64,000 bases of DNA from Massilia sp. Root418 (GCF_001425265.1 NZ_LMEC01000020.1:535299-599298); one strand, 5' to 3'. Positions 34,828 through 43,818 are shown, counted from the first letter of the stretch. A program made the numbers and translations. Notes: a model not told the origin generated them from the sequence alone.

Positions 34828-37235
34828 GGCAGCGGCCTGAATCCTTCGGCGCGCACGGTCCAGCCTTTGGCGGGGAAGCCGGGAGCTGCGCCGGCGGGGG
34901 CACCGTCCCAGCCGCCGGCCATCAGCGCGACAGCGGCCAGCAGCGCGCCGTTGCCGGGAAGGTAGACCGGCAGGCCTTTGTTGGGGTTGTGGCCGGCCTG
35001 CGTGTAGCTGTTGTTGGGACCATCGGACTTGAGCAGCACGTTCACGGCCTGCTCCGTGGCGCCCAGGCGGGCGGCGGTCATGGCGATCATGGGGTAGTCC
35101 CAACCCCAGATCTTGGTGGCCCAGTCCCATTGGGCCAGCACGGCATCCAGCGTGCGGCGCATGGTGTCGCGGTCCACGCCATCGCCGGGGAGCTGGCCGA
35201 GCGCCATCAGGAAGGATGGGTGGTCGTGGCGGCTGTCGACGTTGTCCCAGGTGTCCGGATGGGATTCGACGGCGACGTATTTGCCGTCTTTTTGCGGCAG
35301 CGCGGATAAATGGGTGCGCTTGTGTTCCCAGTCCGGGTCGCGCGGCAGGCCGGCGCGCTCGCGCCACTGCTGCGCCTTTTCCAGGCCCCAGGCCCAGTAA
35401 CTGAGTTCGTAGGCGGGGTTCATGCTGGTGGATTGGTCGTAGATCTCTTGCGCGATCCAGAGCGGCGGGCCAAGCACGTAGCGCTGGCCGGCTTCGTCCC
35501 AGTGCAGCATGGAGGCCATGGCTTCCGCTGTTTCGGAGACCAGTTCCCCGTAGCGCGCCACGGTGGCGGGGGTGGGCTCGGCGCGGTAGAGCAGCTCGGC
35601 CAGGTGAATGGCGTGGGGCTGGTTCCATGCGATCAGCGGGTTGCCGCCGGGGCTTTCGCGGCCTTCGGGGCCGGTCATCTTCATCCAGCGGGCGCCTTTC
35701 AGGCCGCGCTCGGCGGCCACGGCGCGGGCGGAAGGCAAGGTACGCTGATACCAGGAGAGCGTGCGGGCGGTGTAGGCCGGGCGGCCCCACAGCGCGAAGT
35801 GCGCCGTGTGCCACCAGACCATTTCGGTGTGGTGCTTGCCGAACCAGGTGGCGGTTGTCAGGCCGCTTTCCTGGGCGGGCAGGTCGTCGCCAAGCTGGAT
35901 GGCGGCCAGGTATTGGGACAGCACCACTCGGCGCTCCAGCTCGTGCGCGCGCGGGTCGGTGCTGCCGCTGAAGTCGACGGCGGCGCCGGATTGCCAGTAG
36001 GCGCGCCAGTGGGCGGCGCTGCGGGCGAACACGTGGGCAGCGTCCGGCGCAGCGCCCGGACCGGCAGCGGCTGGCGCCGCGGGCATGGCGGCGGCAGACG
36101 CACCGACGGCAGGGGTGACGGCAGGCGTGGCGGTGGCGGCGGCGGTTGTGGCGACGGGTGGGGCGGCGGGCGTGGCGATGGCTGGCCTGGCGGCAGACGC
36201 TACGGCGGCGGCTGTGGCAACGGGCATCGCGATGGCGGGCGTGGCGGCAGACGTGACGGCGGCGGCGGGCGTGGCGGCGGGGAGTGCGCTGCGCTGGGTG
36301 AAGGTGAGCGTCAGGTCGATGGTGCGGCCTGCGGCGGGGGCGATGTCGAAGCTGTGGGGGCCGCTGCGCTTGATGGCCAGCGGCTCGCCGGCTGCCAGGG
36401 TCATGGCGTAGCGGGATGCGTCGCGGCTGTGTTCCACCGACAGCGTGCGCGCCGTTTGCGCCAGCACGGTGGTCTGGTGGTCGCCGGGCCTGGACCAGTC
36501 CAGCGGCGGGTTGTGCCTGGCGGCGGCGAGGTCGTAGCCCAGCGGCAGCGCGATGCGCACGGCCACGCGCGTCCCGCCCTGCCCCCTGCCCTCGGCGAAC
36601 AGCGGCGTTTCGATGCGCAGCGCCAGGGTGTCGCTGTCGGGACTGACGGTGCTGCGCACGCTGACCGGCTGGCCGAGCAGCGTGACGCGGCTGTCCAGCT
36701 GCCCGCGCCATAAATCCAGGCGCTGGTCCACGGCGCTCACGTCGGCTACCGTCAGCGGGCGCGCGCCCTCGCCTGCCATCACGAAGCTGACCTGCGGCAG
36801 CGGCTGGATGTGCGGATTCTCGCGCAGCCATATGCCGGCCGGCGTGGTGGACCTGGTGGGATAGCCCTGCGTGCGGCCATGCGCGGTGAAGTCGCGGTTG
36901 GCGTCGGTCAGCTTGTAGCCGTTCGGATTGGCGTTCGCGTGCCAGGACCAGCGCGCCTGCGTTTCCAGCGGCGTGCCGCCGGCGCGGTAATGTTCGGGAA
37001 AGGTTTGCAGACCGGTGACGTCGGCCGTGAAGCAGAAACGGCCGTTGCCCACGCTGAGCGGGGCCATGGTGTCGATGGCCGTGAGGTGCGGCGAGTGCCG
37101 GGCGGCCAGCGCCTGGCGGTCGATCGGAGTGGCTGCGAAGGCCGGCGCGCCTGCCGCCAGCGCAAGAATGAATGCAATATCAACGATACCGGCAATACCA
37201 ATACCGGCGATACGAGCGAGCCTGCGGTGCGTCAT
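34824..37235 (-). CDS. Large exported glycoside hydrolase (alpha/alpha-barrel type) with Ala-rich insert
   Basis: 803 residues from the ATG at 37235 (GGAGG 11 bp upstream). The signal region is hydrophobic (AFILALAAGAPAFA). It opens with an N-terminal beta-sandwich (PLSVGNGRFCFTADVTGLQTF) and continues to an (alpha/alpha)6-like region (WFGKHHTEMVWWHTAHFALWG, GARWMKMTGPEG, IAQEIYDQSTSMNPAYELSYW, GLPVYLPGNGALL). The latter resembles clan GH-L/GH65-like enzymes and uncharacterised rhamnosidase or pectin-related families. Between the two (about residues 316-395) lies an Ala/Pro/Thr low-complexity stretch absent from usual folds. It is first in an overlapping three-gene set with the DUF5060 protein and pectate lyase. 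The substrate is not known. Confidence 0.75.
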   Translation of the reverse strand: MTHRRLARIAGIGIAGIVDIAFILALAAGAPAFAATPIDRQALAARHSPHLTAIDTMAPLSVGNGRFCFTADVTGLQTFPEHYRAGGTPLETQARWSWHANANPNGYKLTDANRDFTAHGRTQGYPTRSTTPAGIWLRENPHIQPLPQVSFVMAGEGARPLTVADVSAVDQRLDLWRGQLDSRVTLLGQPVSVRSTVSPDSDTLALRIETPLFAEGRGQGGTRVAVRIALPLGYDLAAARHNPPLDWSRPGDHQTTVLAQTARTLSVEHSRDASRYAMTLAAGEPLAIKRSGPHSFDIAPAAGRTIDLTLTFTQRSALPAATPAAAVTSAATPAIAMPVATAAAVASAARPAIATPAAPPVATTAAATATPAVTPAVGASAAAMPAAPAAAGPGAAPDAAHVFARSAAHWRAYWQSGAAVDFSGSTDPRAHELERRVVLSQYLAAIQLGDDLPAQESGLTTATWFGKHHTEMVWWHTAHFALWGRPAYTARTLSWYQRTLPSARAVAAERGLKGARWMKMTGPEGRESPGGNPLIAWNQPHAIHLAELLYRAEPTPATVARYGELVSETAEAMASMLHWDEAGQRYVLGPPLWIAQEIYDQSTSMNPAYELSYWAWGLEKAQQWRERAGLPRDPDWEHKRTHLSALPQKDGKYVAVESHPDTWDNVDSRHDHPSFLMALGQLPGDGVDRDTMRRTLDAVLAQWDWATKIWGWDYPMIAMTAARLGATEQAVNVLLKSDGPNNSYTQAGHNPNKGLPVYLPGNGALLAAVALMAGGWDGAPAGAAPGFPAKGWTVRAEGFRPLP
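36050..36290. repeat. GC-rich degenerate tandem repeats coding an Ala/Pro linker
   Basis: Inside the large glycoside hydrolase gene, short imperfect units built on GCGGGCGTGGCGGC and GGCGGCAGACG recur for about 240 bp and encode alternating Ala, Pro, Thr and Val. Replication slippage is the likely origin. The reading frame stays open. Confidence 0.6.
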
Positions 37236-37289
37236 GGCGGAATGCGGCCTCCTGTCTGTGCGCGCCGCAAAGCGCGCCGGTGCAAGCAA

Positions 37290-37318
37290 GCGCGGCCCCG
37301 CACAAAGCGGAGCCGCGC
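37290..37318 (-). terminator. Stem-loop after the TonB-dependent receptor gene
   Basis: GCGCGGCCCCGC / GCGGAGCCGCGC, a 12-bp stem with one mismatch and loop ACAAA, placed 17 bp past the receptor stop on the minus strand. It is followed by TTGCTTGC rather than a full T run. It probably separates the receptor transcript from the downstream glycoside hydrolase operon. Confidence 0.6.
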
Positions 37319-37334
37319 CTTTCAGGCAAGTTCC

Positions 37335-40247
37335 TTAGAACTTGTATTCAGCCGACAGGCGGTACACACGCCCCATCATGTCGGCCATGCTGGTCACGTA
37401 GCCGCCGCTGTAGATGCTGTTGGACGTAAGTGGCGGCCATTCCTTCGTGATGTTGTTCACACCCAGGCTGATGGTGGTGTTCTTGAAGCCCTTGTAGCGT
37501 ACGTTCAGGTTGTACTGGCTGTACGAATCCACCGTGGTCAGCGAGGAACCGGCGCGCGGCGTCAGGTCGTTCAGGCCGGTCTGGAAGCGCTGCGACAGGG
37601 TGCTGCTCCAGTCGCCGGTGTTGTAGGTCAGCGCCGCAGTGTACTTCCAGCGCGGATTAATCTGCGGCATGCCGGCCAGGCCGGAGTTTGGACCTGCACC
37701 GCCGAAGCGGCCATCGTTGGTGATGATGCCGATGTTCGACAGCCATGCACCATCCTTCTCGCTCTGGAACTCATACTTGTGATACCAGGTGGCGTCGATC
37801 TTGGCGTTGAAGGTGCCGATGCTGGTGGCCGGGAAGCGGTAGCTGGCCGACACGTCCGCGCCACGGATGCGGGACTGGCCACGGTTGGCCTGGCTCGCCA
37901 CAATATGGTCGATCACGCCGTTCGAGCCGCGGATGATGTACTCGGCGTACTTGGTCGGGTTCTGCTGCACTTCGGCGATGGTCAGCGCGCCCAGTACATC
38001 CTTCAGCTTCAGGCCCCAGTAGTCCACCGTCAGCGCCAGGTCCTTGACCGGCTCGTAAGCGCCGCCGAAGGAGAAGCCGCGCGATTTCTCAGGCTTGAGG
38101 AAATCGTTGTTCGGCGTCTTGGTCCAGTAGTTGGTGGTCACGTTGCAGACCTGGTCGGCGGTGTAGCCGGGCTTCGGCGTGCCGGTGCCGGCCACGGTCG
38201 GCTGCGAGCTTGGGCACAGCACCGGATCGTCCATCACCTGGGTGCGCACTTCCGGCGTCGGATTCTGGATGTCCATGATGGACGGGGCGCGGAAACCGGT
38301 GGACAGGGAGCTGCGCAGCACCAGCGACGGAATCGGCTGCCAGCGCGCGGCCAGTTTCGGATTGACGGTGGTCTGCTTCAGGTCGTCGTAGTGGTCGGCG
38401 CGCACCGAGCCGTTCAGCAGGAAGCTGGACGTCAGCGGCGCATCCACCTCCATCACCAGCGAGGAAATGTCGCGCTTGAGCTTCTTGGCCACGCCTTGCG
38501 GGGTTTCGCCCACCAGGTCGGACTGCACCACGTTGCCCGACGCGTCGATGTTATAGCTGCCGTCGGCCTTCTTCAGCACATAGTCCAGCGGCGCGTTGAA
38601 GGTGCGGGCCGAGTCGCGACGCAGTTCGCCGGACACCGCCAGTGTCAGGTCGCCGCCGCCCAGCGCCATCAGGGCGCGCGAGAACGTCACATCCACGCTC
38701 TTGTTGTAGGCCTTGTTCAGGCGGTAGGTGTAGTCGGTAGCCTGGATGTCGCGCAGGTATTGCGCGCCGGCTTCGTCCTGCAGGCCGAACGGATTCAGGA
38801 TGCCCTTGTCGAAGCCTTCCTGCGCCTTGGAGTACAGGATGTAGCCTTCGCCTGCGCGGGTGTCGCGCTCGGAGGCGCCGTAGTTCAGGCCTGCGCGGTA
38901 GTCCCAGCCCAGCACCTCGCCTTCAGCCGACAGCACGATGCGGTTGTTGGTCTGCTCGTCGTTGCGGTAGGCAGGTCCCAGTTCGGCCGGGCCCCACTGG
39001 AAGAAGATGGTGCGGTTGTTCAGATTCAGGTTGCTGACCGTGCCCGGCGTCTTGGTGCTGTCGATGAACATGGTCGGCGTGTTGGCGCCGGTGTTGCTGC
39101 CCACCACCTGCACCGCCGGGGTGATGCCCTTGCCCGGGTAGAAGCGGCTGGTGGACGGCAGCGAATACGAGGTGAACGGCTGCGTGGCGCCCGGCACCTG
39201 CATGCCGCGGTACTTCTGCACGGTGAAATTGCTGCGCAGGATATCCAGGTCGAGCTTGTGCCCGCCCGGCAGGTTCCAGCTGGCGCGTGCGGCCACGTTG
39301 GTGATCTCGCTGCCGTCGGTGATGGCGTTCCAGTACAGCGGATTGCGGAAGCAGCCTGGCGCATACACCGGCGGCGTGTTGGCGCTGGCGTTGCCCAGCG
39401 TCGGCAGCGCGTACGGCGAGGCGCAGCCGGTGGCGAAAGCCGGGTTGTAGTTCGAGTTGGCGGCGCGGGTGAAGCCGAAGTTGGCGATCGGGCTCGGGTT
39501 GCGCGCGTCCGGCAGCAGGCCCAGGCCCAGCGTGCGCAGGATCTCGGGGTCGTGCTGCTCCGGGCGGTCGGCCTGGAACAGCGCGGTCTTCTTCTGGTGG
39601 TCGACGGCGATGTAGGCGTTGAAGCCATCCTTGTTCAGGTTGCCGTAGCCGAAGATGGCGCCGATGCTCTTGGTGTCGCCGCCGCCGCTCATTTCCGGGG
39701 TGGCGTATTCGGCCTTGATGGAGGCGCCCTGGTAGCCGCGCTTGGTCCAGTAGTTCTGCACGCCGCCGATGGCGTCCGCGCCGTAGATGGACGCGGCGCC
39801 GCCGCTCAGGGTTTCCACCCGGTCCAGCGCCATGCGCGGGAACACGTTCACGGATACATACTGGTCCTGCAGCGGCTCATTGGCCAGGCGGCGGCCGTTC
39901 AGCAGCGACAGCGTGCGCATCGGGCCCAGGCCGCGCAGGTTGGTGACGGGGCCGGCGGCGCCGGAGTTGGTGCCCAGCGACAGCGACTGCGGCTGCTCCA
40001 GTACCAGGTCTTTCAATTCGGTGTGGCCGCGCGCTTCCAGCTCGGTGGCCTTGATGGTGGTCAGCGGGGTGGCGCCTTCGTCCGCCACGCGGCGGATCAG
40101 CGAGCCGGTAACGACCACGGCCTGCACCTGCTGCTCGCCTGCCGGCGCGCTCTGGGCATAGGCCGGGGCGGCCATCTGCAGCACCGCCAGGCTGACGGCT
40201 GCCGCCAGCGCTGCACGTTGCAAATTCGGTTGTCCTGTCTGCTTCAT
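37335..40247 (-). CDS. TonB-dependent outer-membrane receptor
   Basis: 970 residues. The signal peptide ends near APAYAQ. A short segment then the TonB-box-like VQAVVVTGSLIRR leads into the plug (GHTELKDLVLEQP, NLRGLGPMRTLSLLNGRR, GGAASIYGADAIGGV). The 22-strand barrel follows, ending in YRLSAEYKF with the terminal Phe that targets the assembly machinery. It imports large ligands across the outer membrane using TonB energy; the surrounding pectin enzymes suggest oligosaccharides. Three TTGG-N5-CCA type dyads lie near it (40301, 40322) and near the next gene (41974), suggesting one repressor controls both. Confidence 0.93.
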   Translation of the reverse strand: MKQTGQPNLQRAALAAAVSLAVLQMAAPAYAQSAPAGEQQVQAVVVTGSLIRRVADEGATPLTTIKATELEARGHTELKDLVLEQPQSLSLGTNSGAAGPVTNLRGLGPMRTLSLLNGRRLANEPLQDQYVSVNVFPRMALDRVETLSGGAASIYGADAIGGVQNYWTKRGYQGASIKAEYATPEMSGGGDTKSIGAIFGYGNLNKDGFNAYIAVDHQKKTALFQADRPEQHDPEILRTLGLGLLPDARNPSPIANFGFTRAANSNYNPAFATGCASPYALPTLGNASANTPPVYAPGCFRNPLYWNAITDGSEITNVAARASWNLPGGHKLDLDILRSNFTVQKYRGMQVPGATQPFTSYSLPSTSRFYPGKGITPAVQVVGSNTGANTPTMFIDSTKTPGTVSNLNLNNRTIFFQWGPAELGPAYRNDEQTNNRIVLSAEGEVLGWDYRAGLNYGASERDTRAGEGYILYSKAQEGFDKGILNPFGLQDEAGAQYLRDIQATDYTYRLNKAYNKSVDVTFSRALMALGGGDLTLAVSGELRRDSARTFNAPLDYVLKKADGSYNIDASGNVVQSDLVGETPQGVAKKLKRDISSLVMEVDAPLTSSFLLNGSVRADHYDDLKQTTVNPKLAARWQPIPSLVLRSSLSTGFRAPSIMDIQNPTPEVRTQVMDDPVLCPSSQPTVAGTGTPKPGYTADQVCNVTTNYWTKTPNNDFLKPEKSRGFSFGGAYEPVKDLALTVDYWGLKLKDVLGALTIAEVQQNPTKYAEYIIRGSNGVIDHIVASQANRGQSRIRGADVSASYRFPATSIGTFNAKIDATWYHKYEFQSEKDGAWLSNIGIITNDGRFGGAGPNSGLAGMPQINPRWKYTAALTYNTGDWSSTLSQRFQTGLNDLTPRAGSSLTTVDSYSQYNLNVRYKGFKNTTISLGVNNITKEWPPLTSNSIYSGGYVTSMADMMGRVYRLSAEYKF

Positions 40248-40300
40248 GGGGGGTCTCCTCCTTAAGGTGTCCGATCAAACTGGCTTGATCAATCTTTTAT

Positions 40301-40333
40301 TTGGTATAGCCAGATAGTAAATTGGTTAGACCA
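40301..40333 (-). promoter_or_regulatory. Pair of GntR-like operators upstream of the receptor gene
   Basis: Two 12-bp sites, TTGGTATAGCCA (40301-40312) and TTGGTTAGACCA (40322-40333), 21 bp apart centre to centre, so on the same face of the helix. The second contains a perfect TGGT-TAG-ACCA dyad. They lie 54-86 bp upstream of the receptor ATG. The pattern resembles FadR-subfamily GntR operators (TGGT-N-ACCA), including those of uronate regulators. No GntR gene is in the window. Confidence 0.55.
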
Positions 40334-40430
40334 CCTTAACAAGAAAAACATCACAGTTCAGGCCAGACCGGCTACGACGTTGCAATTTGTCCACATCCTT
40401 GCAAAGCCGCAGCCAGCCTGGTTTGCGCGG

Positions 40431-41885
40431 CTAGGCCTTGGCGCGCGGCGGCATGGGCAGCGGTGCGGCGCGGTCCGGCATGGGCGCGCGGTCGGGCGGC
40501 GTCAGGCCGGTCACCATGTCGGCGATGCGCACCGAGGCGCCGGTTTCAAAACATCGGTTGGCGGCCACGCCCACCAGGATGGAATAGGCGCCGGCGCGCT
40601 CGTCGGAGACGCGCTTGTACTTGTCCGCCGGGGCGTCGCCGAAGATCTCCTTGAGCATGGCATCGTCCCCGCCGCCATGGCCGCCGGTGCCGGTCCAGGG
40701 TTCGATATCGCGGGCGTTGCCGCGCAGGGGTATCACGCGGATCTGCACGTTGTTGCTCTTGCTCTGGATCTCATTGGCGCCCGCCACCCCGGCCGATTCC
40801 ACGATGCGGTGCTCCAGGCGGCCCTTGGTGCCGTTGAAGGCAATGTGGTAGCCCTCCCACGCGTCGTAGGCCGACAGCGCGTAGTTCAGCTGCGTGCCGT
40901 TGTCGTACTTGACCATCACATTCATGGTGTCTTCGATGTTGATCTCGGGACGCCACACGCACTGGTCGCGGAAGTAGCCGTCGTGCTTCTCGTTCTCCAG
41001 GTAGAGCTCCTTCAGGCCGTTGTCCGCCGCCAGGTCGAAATAGAAGCTGCACTTGGCCTTCTCGGTGCAGGTCAGGCAGCGCTTGTGGGCGCCCTCCAGG
41101 CCCAGGCGCTTGGCCATCACCGGGGTGTAGAACTGGCGCGAACCGAAGGCGTGCACCAGCTCCGGCTGCGCACCCAGCCACCAGTTCACCAGGTCGAAAT
41201 GGTGGGTGGACTTGTGCACCATCAGACCGCCGGAATTGGCCTTGTCGCTGTGCCAGCGGCGGAAGTAGTCCGCGCCGTGCCGGGTGTTGAGCAGCCAGGT
41301 GAAGTCCACCGACAGCACGTCTCCGATCTCGCCGCTCATCAGCAGGTCCTTGACCTGGGTGCGCGGCGGCGAGTAGCGGTAGTTGAAGGTGACGCGGATG
41401 TGGCGCCCGCTGCGCTTGACCGCATCCAGGATGCGCTGGGCCTTCTCGGCCGTGGTGGTCATCGGCTTTTCGGTGATGACGTCGCAGCCTGCATCCAGCG
41501 CGCGCACGATGTAGTCGTCGTGGCTGGCGTCGGTGGTGGTGACGATGACGAATTGCGGCTTCGTGTCGCGGATCATGCGCTCGAAGTCGTCCGGCGCGTA
41601 GGCCTTGGGCGCGCTTGCCCCCGTAGCGGTGATCTTCTTCACGGCCAGCGCGGCGCGGCCCGGATTGCGGTCGCAGACGGCGACAATTTCGTTGCGCTCG
41701 CGGTAGGTGCCGGTGATGGCCCCGGTGAACATGCGCGCCCGCGAACCCACGCCCACCACGGCGTAGCGCTTGCGCGCCTCCGCCGCGAAGGCGCCGTTCA
41801 CGCCTGCCGCCAGCACCAGGCCGGCGGCCCCCGCCGCCTTCAGAACAGTGCGCCTATCCATCGGTCCGAAACCTTTTTCGTCCAT
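40431..41885 (-). CDS. Tat-exported Gfo/Idh/MocA family oxidoreductase
   Basis: 484 residues. A twin-arginine signal (MDRRTVLKAAGAAGLVLAAG) sits at the N-terminus; the start could be 41885 or the internal ATG at 41861. Rossmann motif VVGVGSRARMFTGAI, EKPMTTTAEKAQRIL (the conserved EKP Lys), and HHFDLVNWWLG are family features. A Cys-containing insert (CLTCTEKAKCSFYF) is present. Tat-exported members act on sugars or glycosidic bonds (GH109-like) in the periplasm with tightly bound NAD. Its neighbour is the TonB receptor on the same strand, 183 bp downstream, with similar operators. Confidence 0.88.
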   Translation of the reverse strand: MDEKGFGPMDRRTVLKAAGAAGLVLAAGVNGAFAAEARKRYAVVGVGSRARMFTGAITGTYRERNEIVAVCDRNPGRAALAVKKITATGASAPKAYAPDDFERMIRDTKPQFVIVTTTDASHDDYIVRALDAGCDVITEKPMTTTAEKAQRILDAVKRSGRHIRVTFNYRYSPPRTQVKDLLMSGEIGDVLSVDFTWLLNTRHGADYFRRWHSDKANSGGLMVHKSTHHFDLVNWWLGAQPELVHAFGSRQFYTPVMAKRLGLEGAHKRCLTCTEKAKCSFYFDLAADNGLKELYLENEKHDGYFRDQCVWRPEINIEDTMNVMVKYDNGTQLNYALSAYDAWEGYHIAFNGTKGRLEHRIVESAGVAGANEIQSKSNNVQIRVIPLRGNARDIEPWTGTGGHGGGDDAMLKEIFGDAPADKYKRVSDERAGAYSILVGVAANRCFETGASVRIADMVTGLTPPDRAPMPDRAAPLPMPPRAKA

Positions 41886-41972
41886 GCTGTGTCCCCTAAC
41901 TTGTCATTTTCAGGCAATAGTGCCGGGAACATGGTAGCCCTGGGCGGAGGCGGCGGCAAGACCAATTACAAA

Positions 41973-41987
41973 ATTGGCTGGACCAAT
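41973..41987 (-). promoter_or_regulatory. GntR-like operator upstream of the Gfo/Idh/MocA gene
   Basis: ATTGG-CTGGA-CCAAT, a perfect 5-bp-arm dyad about 90 bp upstream of the ATG, containing TTGGCTGGACCA, which aligns with the two sites before the TonB receptor. A second half-site, AGACCAAT, lies at 41959-41966. Confidence 0.5.
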
Positions 41988-41998
41988 CATGGAAGTGA

Positions 41999-42370
41999 TC
42001 AGTTCGGCTGGGCGGCCTCCCGCAGGGCCAGGGCCAGCAGCGTGTCCGAGGTGTCCAGGTGGTGCGCGAACCAGCCGGGCAAGGCCGCCAGCGCCGCGCG
42101 GCAGGCGGCGGCATCGCCCAGCGGCAGGGCCCGCAGGGATGCCAGCAGGGCCGCATGCTGGGCCGCGTGCCGGGCGTGGCTGTCGCAGCCCAGCGCCTTC
42201 ATCAGGTCGTCCTCCACCCCGAAATCCGACTCCAGGTCGTCAATCAGGCCAATGAGGCCAGCCGCCAGTTCAGGCCCGGGCTGCTGCAGCAGTTCGGCTA
42301 CCTGGTCCAGCAGCGCATCATGAACTTCGGCGAACAGGGCGATATCGGCCGCTTGCGGATAAGGCGCCAT
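41999..42370 (-). CDS. Hemerythrin-like protein next to NnrS
   Basis: 123 residues from the ATG at 42370 (MAPYPQAADIALF). The helical pattern matches bacteriohemerythrin: EVHDALLDQ, DFGVEDDLMKALG, HARHAAQHAALL and WFAHHLDTSD. The second helix motif, usually HFxxEE, reads DFGVED, so one of the normal iron-binding His residues is replaced by Asp; the other His and acidic ligands appear present. It might bind oxygen, nitric oxide or iron through a modified di-iron site. It begins one base after the NnrS stop and so is in the same transcript as that nitric-oxide-response protein. Confidence 0.7.
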   Translation of the reverse strand: MAPYPQAADIALFAEVHDALLDQVAELLQQPGPELAAGLIGLIDDLESDFGVEDDLMKALGCDSHARHAAQHAALLASLRALPLGDAAACRAALAALPGWFAHHLDTSDTLLALALREAAQPN

Positions 42371-42371
42371 G

Positions 42372-43616
42372 TCAGCCCTCCTTGCCGTCGATGCGGGCGC
42401 TGGCCAGGTAGGGCCCATACACCAGCGCGTAGGCGGCGAAGGCCACGCTCCAGCAGGCCGCGCTCAGCAGCAGCAGGGCCGTGTGCAGGCCGTCCAGCCC
42501 TTCGCGGCCGTTCAGCAGCGCGGCCGCCACGCGCGACAGTGCTCCCAGCTGCACCAGCACGAACATGGCTGTCTCCGCCCTGCCCGCCTTCAGCATGCGG
42601 CCAGTGTGGCCCAGGGTGGTGCGCGTCATCATGCCGATAATCAGGCCGGCCATGGAGCCCACCGCCAGCGCGTGGAAGGCGGCGCTGGACGACACCAGTC
42701 CCAGCGCGGCCAGCGCGATCAGCAGCATGCCCGCGCCTATCCAGGCGTAGGACAGGTGCAGTATCCACAGCAGCGGCACGCGCAGGGTGCGCAGCGGCTG
42801 CCAGCGCCACAAGCGCAGCAGCACCAGGGCGCCGGCGGCGGCGGCCAGCGGCGCCTGCAGCCAGGCCGGTGCGCCTACGGTCCACGCCAGGCCGGTGGCG
42901 GCCAGCAGGCCGATCGACACCTGGTCGGTGCGGGCGTGGCTGACCGGCGCCGTGCCGGGCGCGCCGTTGCGGGTGAACATGGGAATGACGCGGGTGCCGA
43001 TGGCGGACTCCATCACCACGATCAGCAGGATGGCGGCCTGCACCGCCCTGCCCGGCCCCACCGCCAGCCAGCCCAGCGAGGCCGCGTGGTAGACCGCGTT
43101 GGCCAGCGCCATCAGGGCCAGCAGGCCGACCAGGAAGTAATTGCGGCGGTTGCCGCACTGCCGCATCACGCGCCACAGCGGCCACGCGGCCACCGGCAGG
43201 AAGGCCACGTCCAGCAGTGCGGCCCACGGCGCCTGGACAGGATGGGCCGGGTCGGCCAGCAGCATGGCGGCGCGGCCGGCCAGCCACAGGAGCACGATCG
43301 CGGCCAGCTTGCCGCCGGTGGGCGTCCACAGGCCGGTCCAGTTGCGCCCGGCCGTGTACAGGAAGCCGACGATGACCGCCACCGCCACGCCGAACACCAT
43401 CTCGTGCATATGCCAGCCGACGCCGACGTGCAGCGCGGCGGGCATGCCGTCCAGCCAGCCGGCCAGGCGCGCCATCCACAGCGGCACGGCCAGCGCGGCA
43501 AACAGCGCGGCGGCCAGGTAGAAGGGACGGAAGCCCAGGCGCCACAGGGGGTGGTGCTGGAAATGGGTGGCTGCCTGGACGGCAGCGGGAGGTTCGTCGA
43601 TGTGCAGCAGGCTCAT
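42372..43616 (-). CDS. nnrS: NnrS family heme/copper membrane protein
   Basis: 414 residues from the ATG at 43616 (MSLLHIDEPP; AGGAG about 8 bp upstream). About 12 membrane helices. Family motifs near the start, HHPLWRLGFRPFYLAAALFA, and GWHMHEMVFG and RVIPMFTRNGAPG further on, are clear. NnrS is an inner-membrane protein that relieves nitric-oxide stress on the cytosolic iron pool. A Crp/Fnr-type box at 43687-43700 lies 71 bp upstream, in line with nitrogen-oxide control. It shares its transcript with the hemerythrin-like gene. Confidence 0.93.
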   Translation of the reverse strand: MSLLHIDEPPAAVQAATHFQHHPLWRLGFRPFYLAAALFAALAVPLWMARLAGWLDGMPAALHVGVGWHMHEMVFGVAVAVIVGFLYTAGRNWTGLWTPTGGKLAAIVLLWLAGRAAMLLADPAHPVQAPWAALLDVAFLPVAAWPLWRVMRQCGNRRNYFLVGLLALMALANAVYHAASLGWLAVGPGRAVQAAILLIVVMESAIGTRVIPMFTRNGAPGTAPVSHARTDQVSIGLLAATGLAWTVGAPAWLQAPLAAAAGALVLLRLWRWQPLRTLRVPLLWILHLSYAWIGAGMLLIALAALGLVSSSAAFHALAVGSMAGLIIGMMTRTTLGHTGRMLKAGRAETAMFVLVQLGALSRVAAALLNGREGLDGLHTALLLLSAACWSVAFAAYALVYGPYLASARIDGKEG

Positions 43617-43686
43617 GATGTTGTGCTCCTGAAAAGCACATTTTCTGCGCGTCCGCAAAGCTTGTGAAGCGCCGTCACGGGCAAAG

Positions 43687-43700
43687 ATGATCCAAGTCAA
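43687..43700 (-). promoter_or_regulatory. Crp/Fnr (Dnr-like) box upstream of nnrS
   Basis: On the minus strand it reads TTGAC-TTGG-ATCAT, one mismatch from the TTGAC/T-N4-ATCAA consensus. It is placed 71-84 bp before the nnrS ATG and 119 bp before the HMA gene on the other strand. The Dnr-like regulator at 57389-58075 is the natural candidate to bind it. Confidence 0.6.
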
Positions 43701-43818
43701 GGAATACCGAAATACCGTTCAGCCGGTGGGTTTTCCCATCGACTGCGCGGCGCGCTTGGCTTACGCTGACGCCACGATTGAACCTCGATCCCAACCTTGT
43801 TTGAAACCGGAGAAAATG

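Noticed and set aside
33238-36831. A 1197-residue fusion of the DUF5060 protein with upstream sequence
   Set aside because: The upstream part is an off-frame reading of the large glycoside hydrolase. The ATGA overlap at 34824-34827 and a signal peptide mark the true start.
36810-40265. 1151-codon plus-strand open frame opposite the TonB receptor
   Set aside because: It is antisense to the receptor, whose signal peptide, plug and barrel end are all clear.
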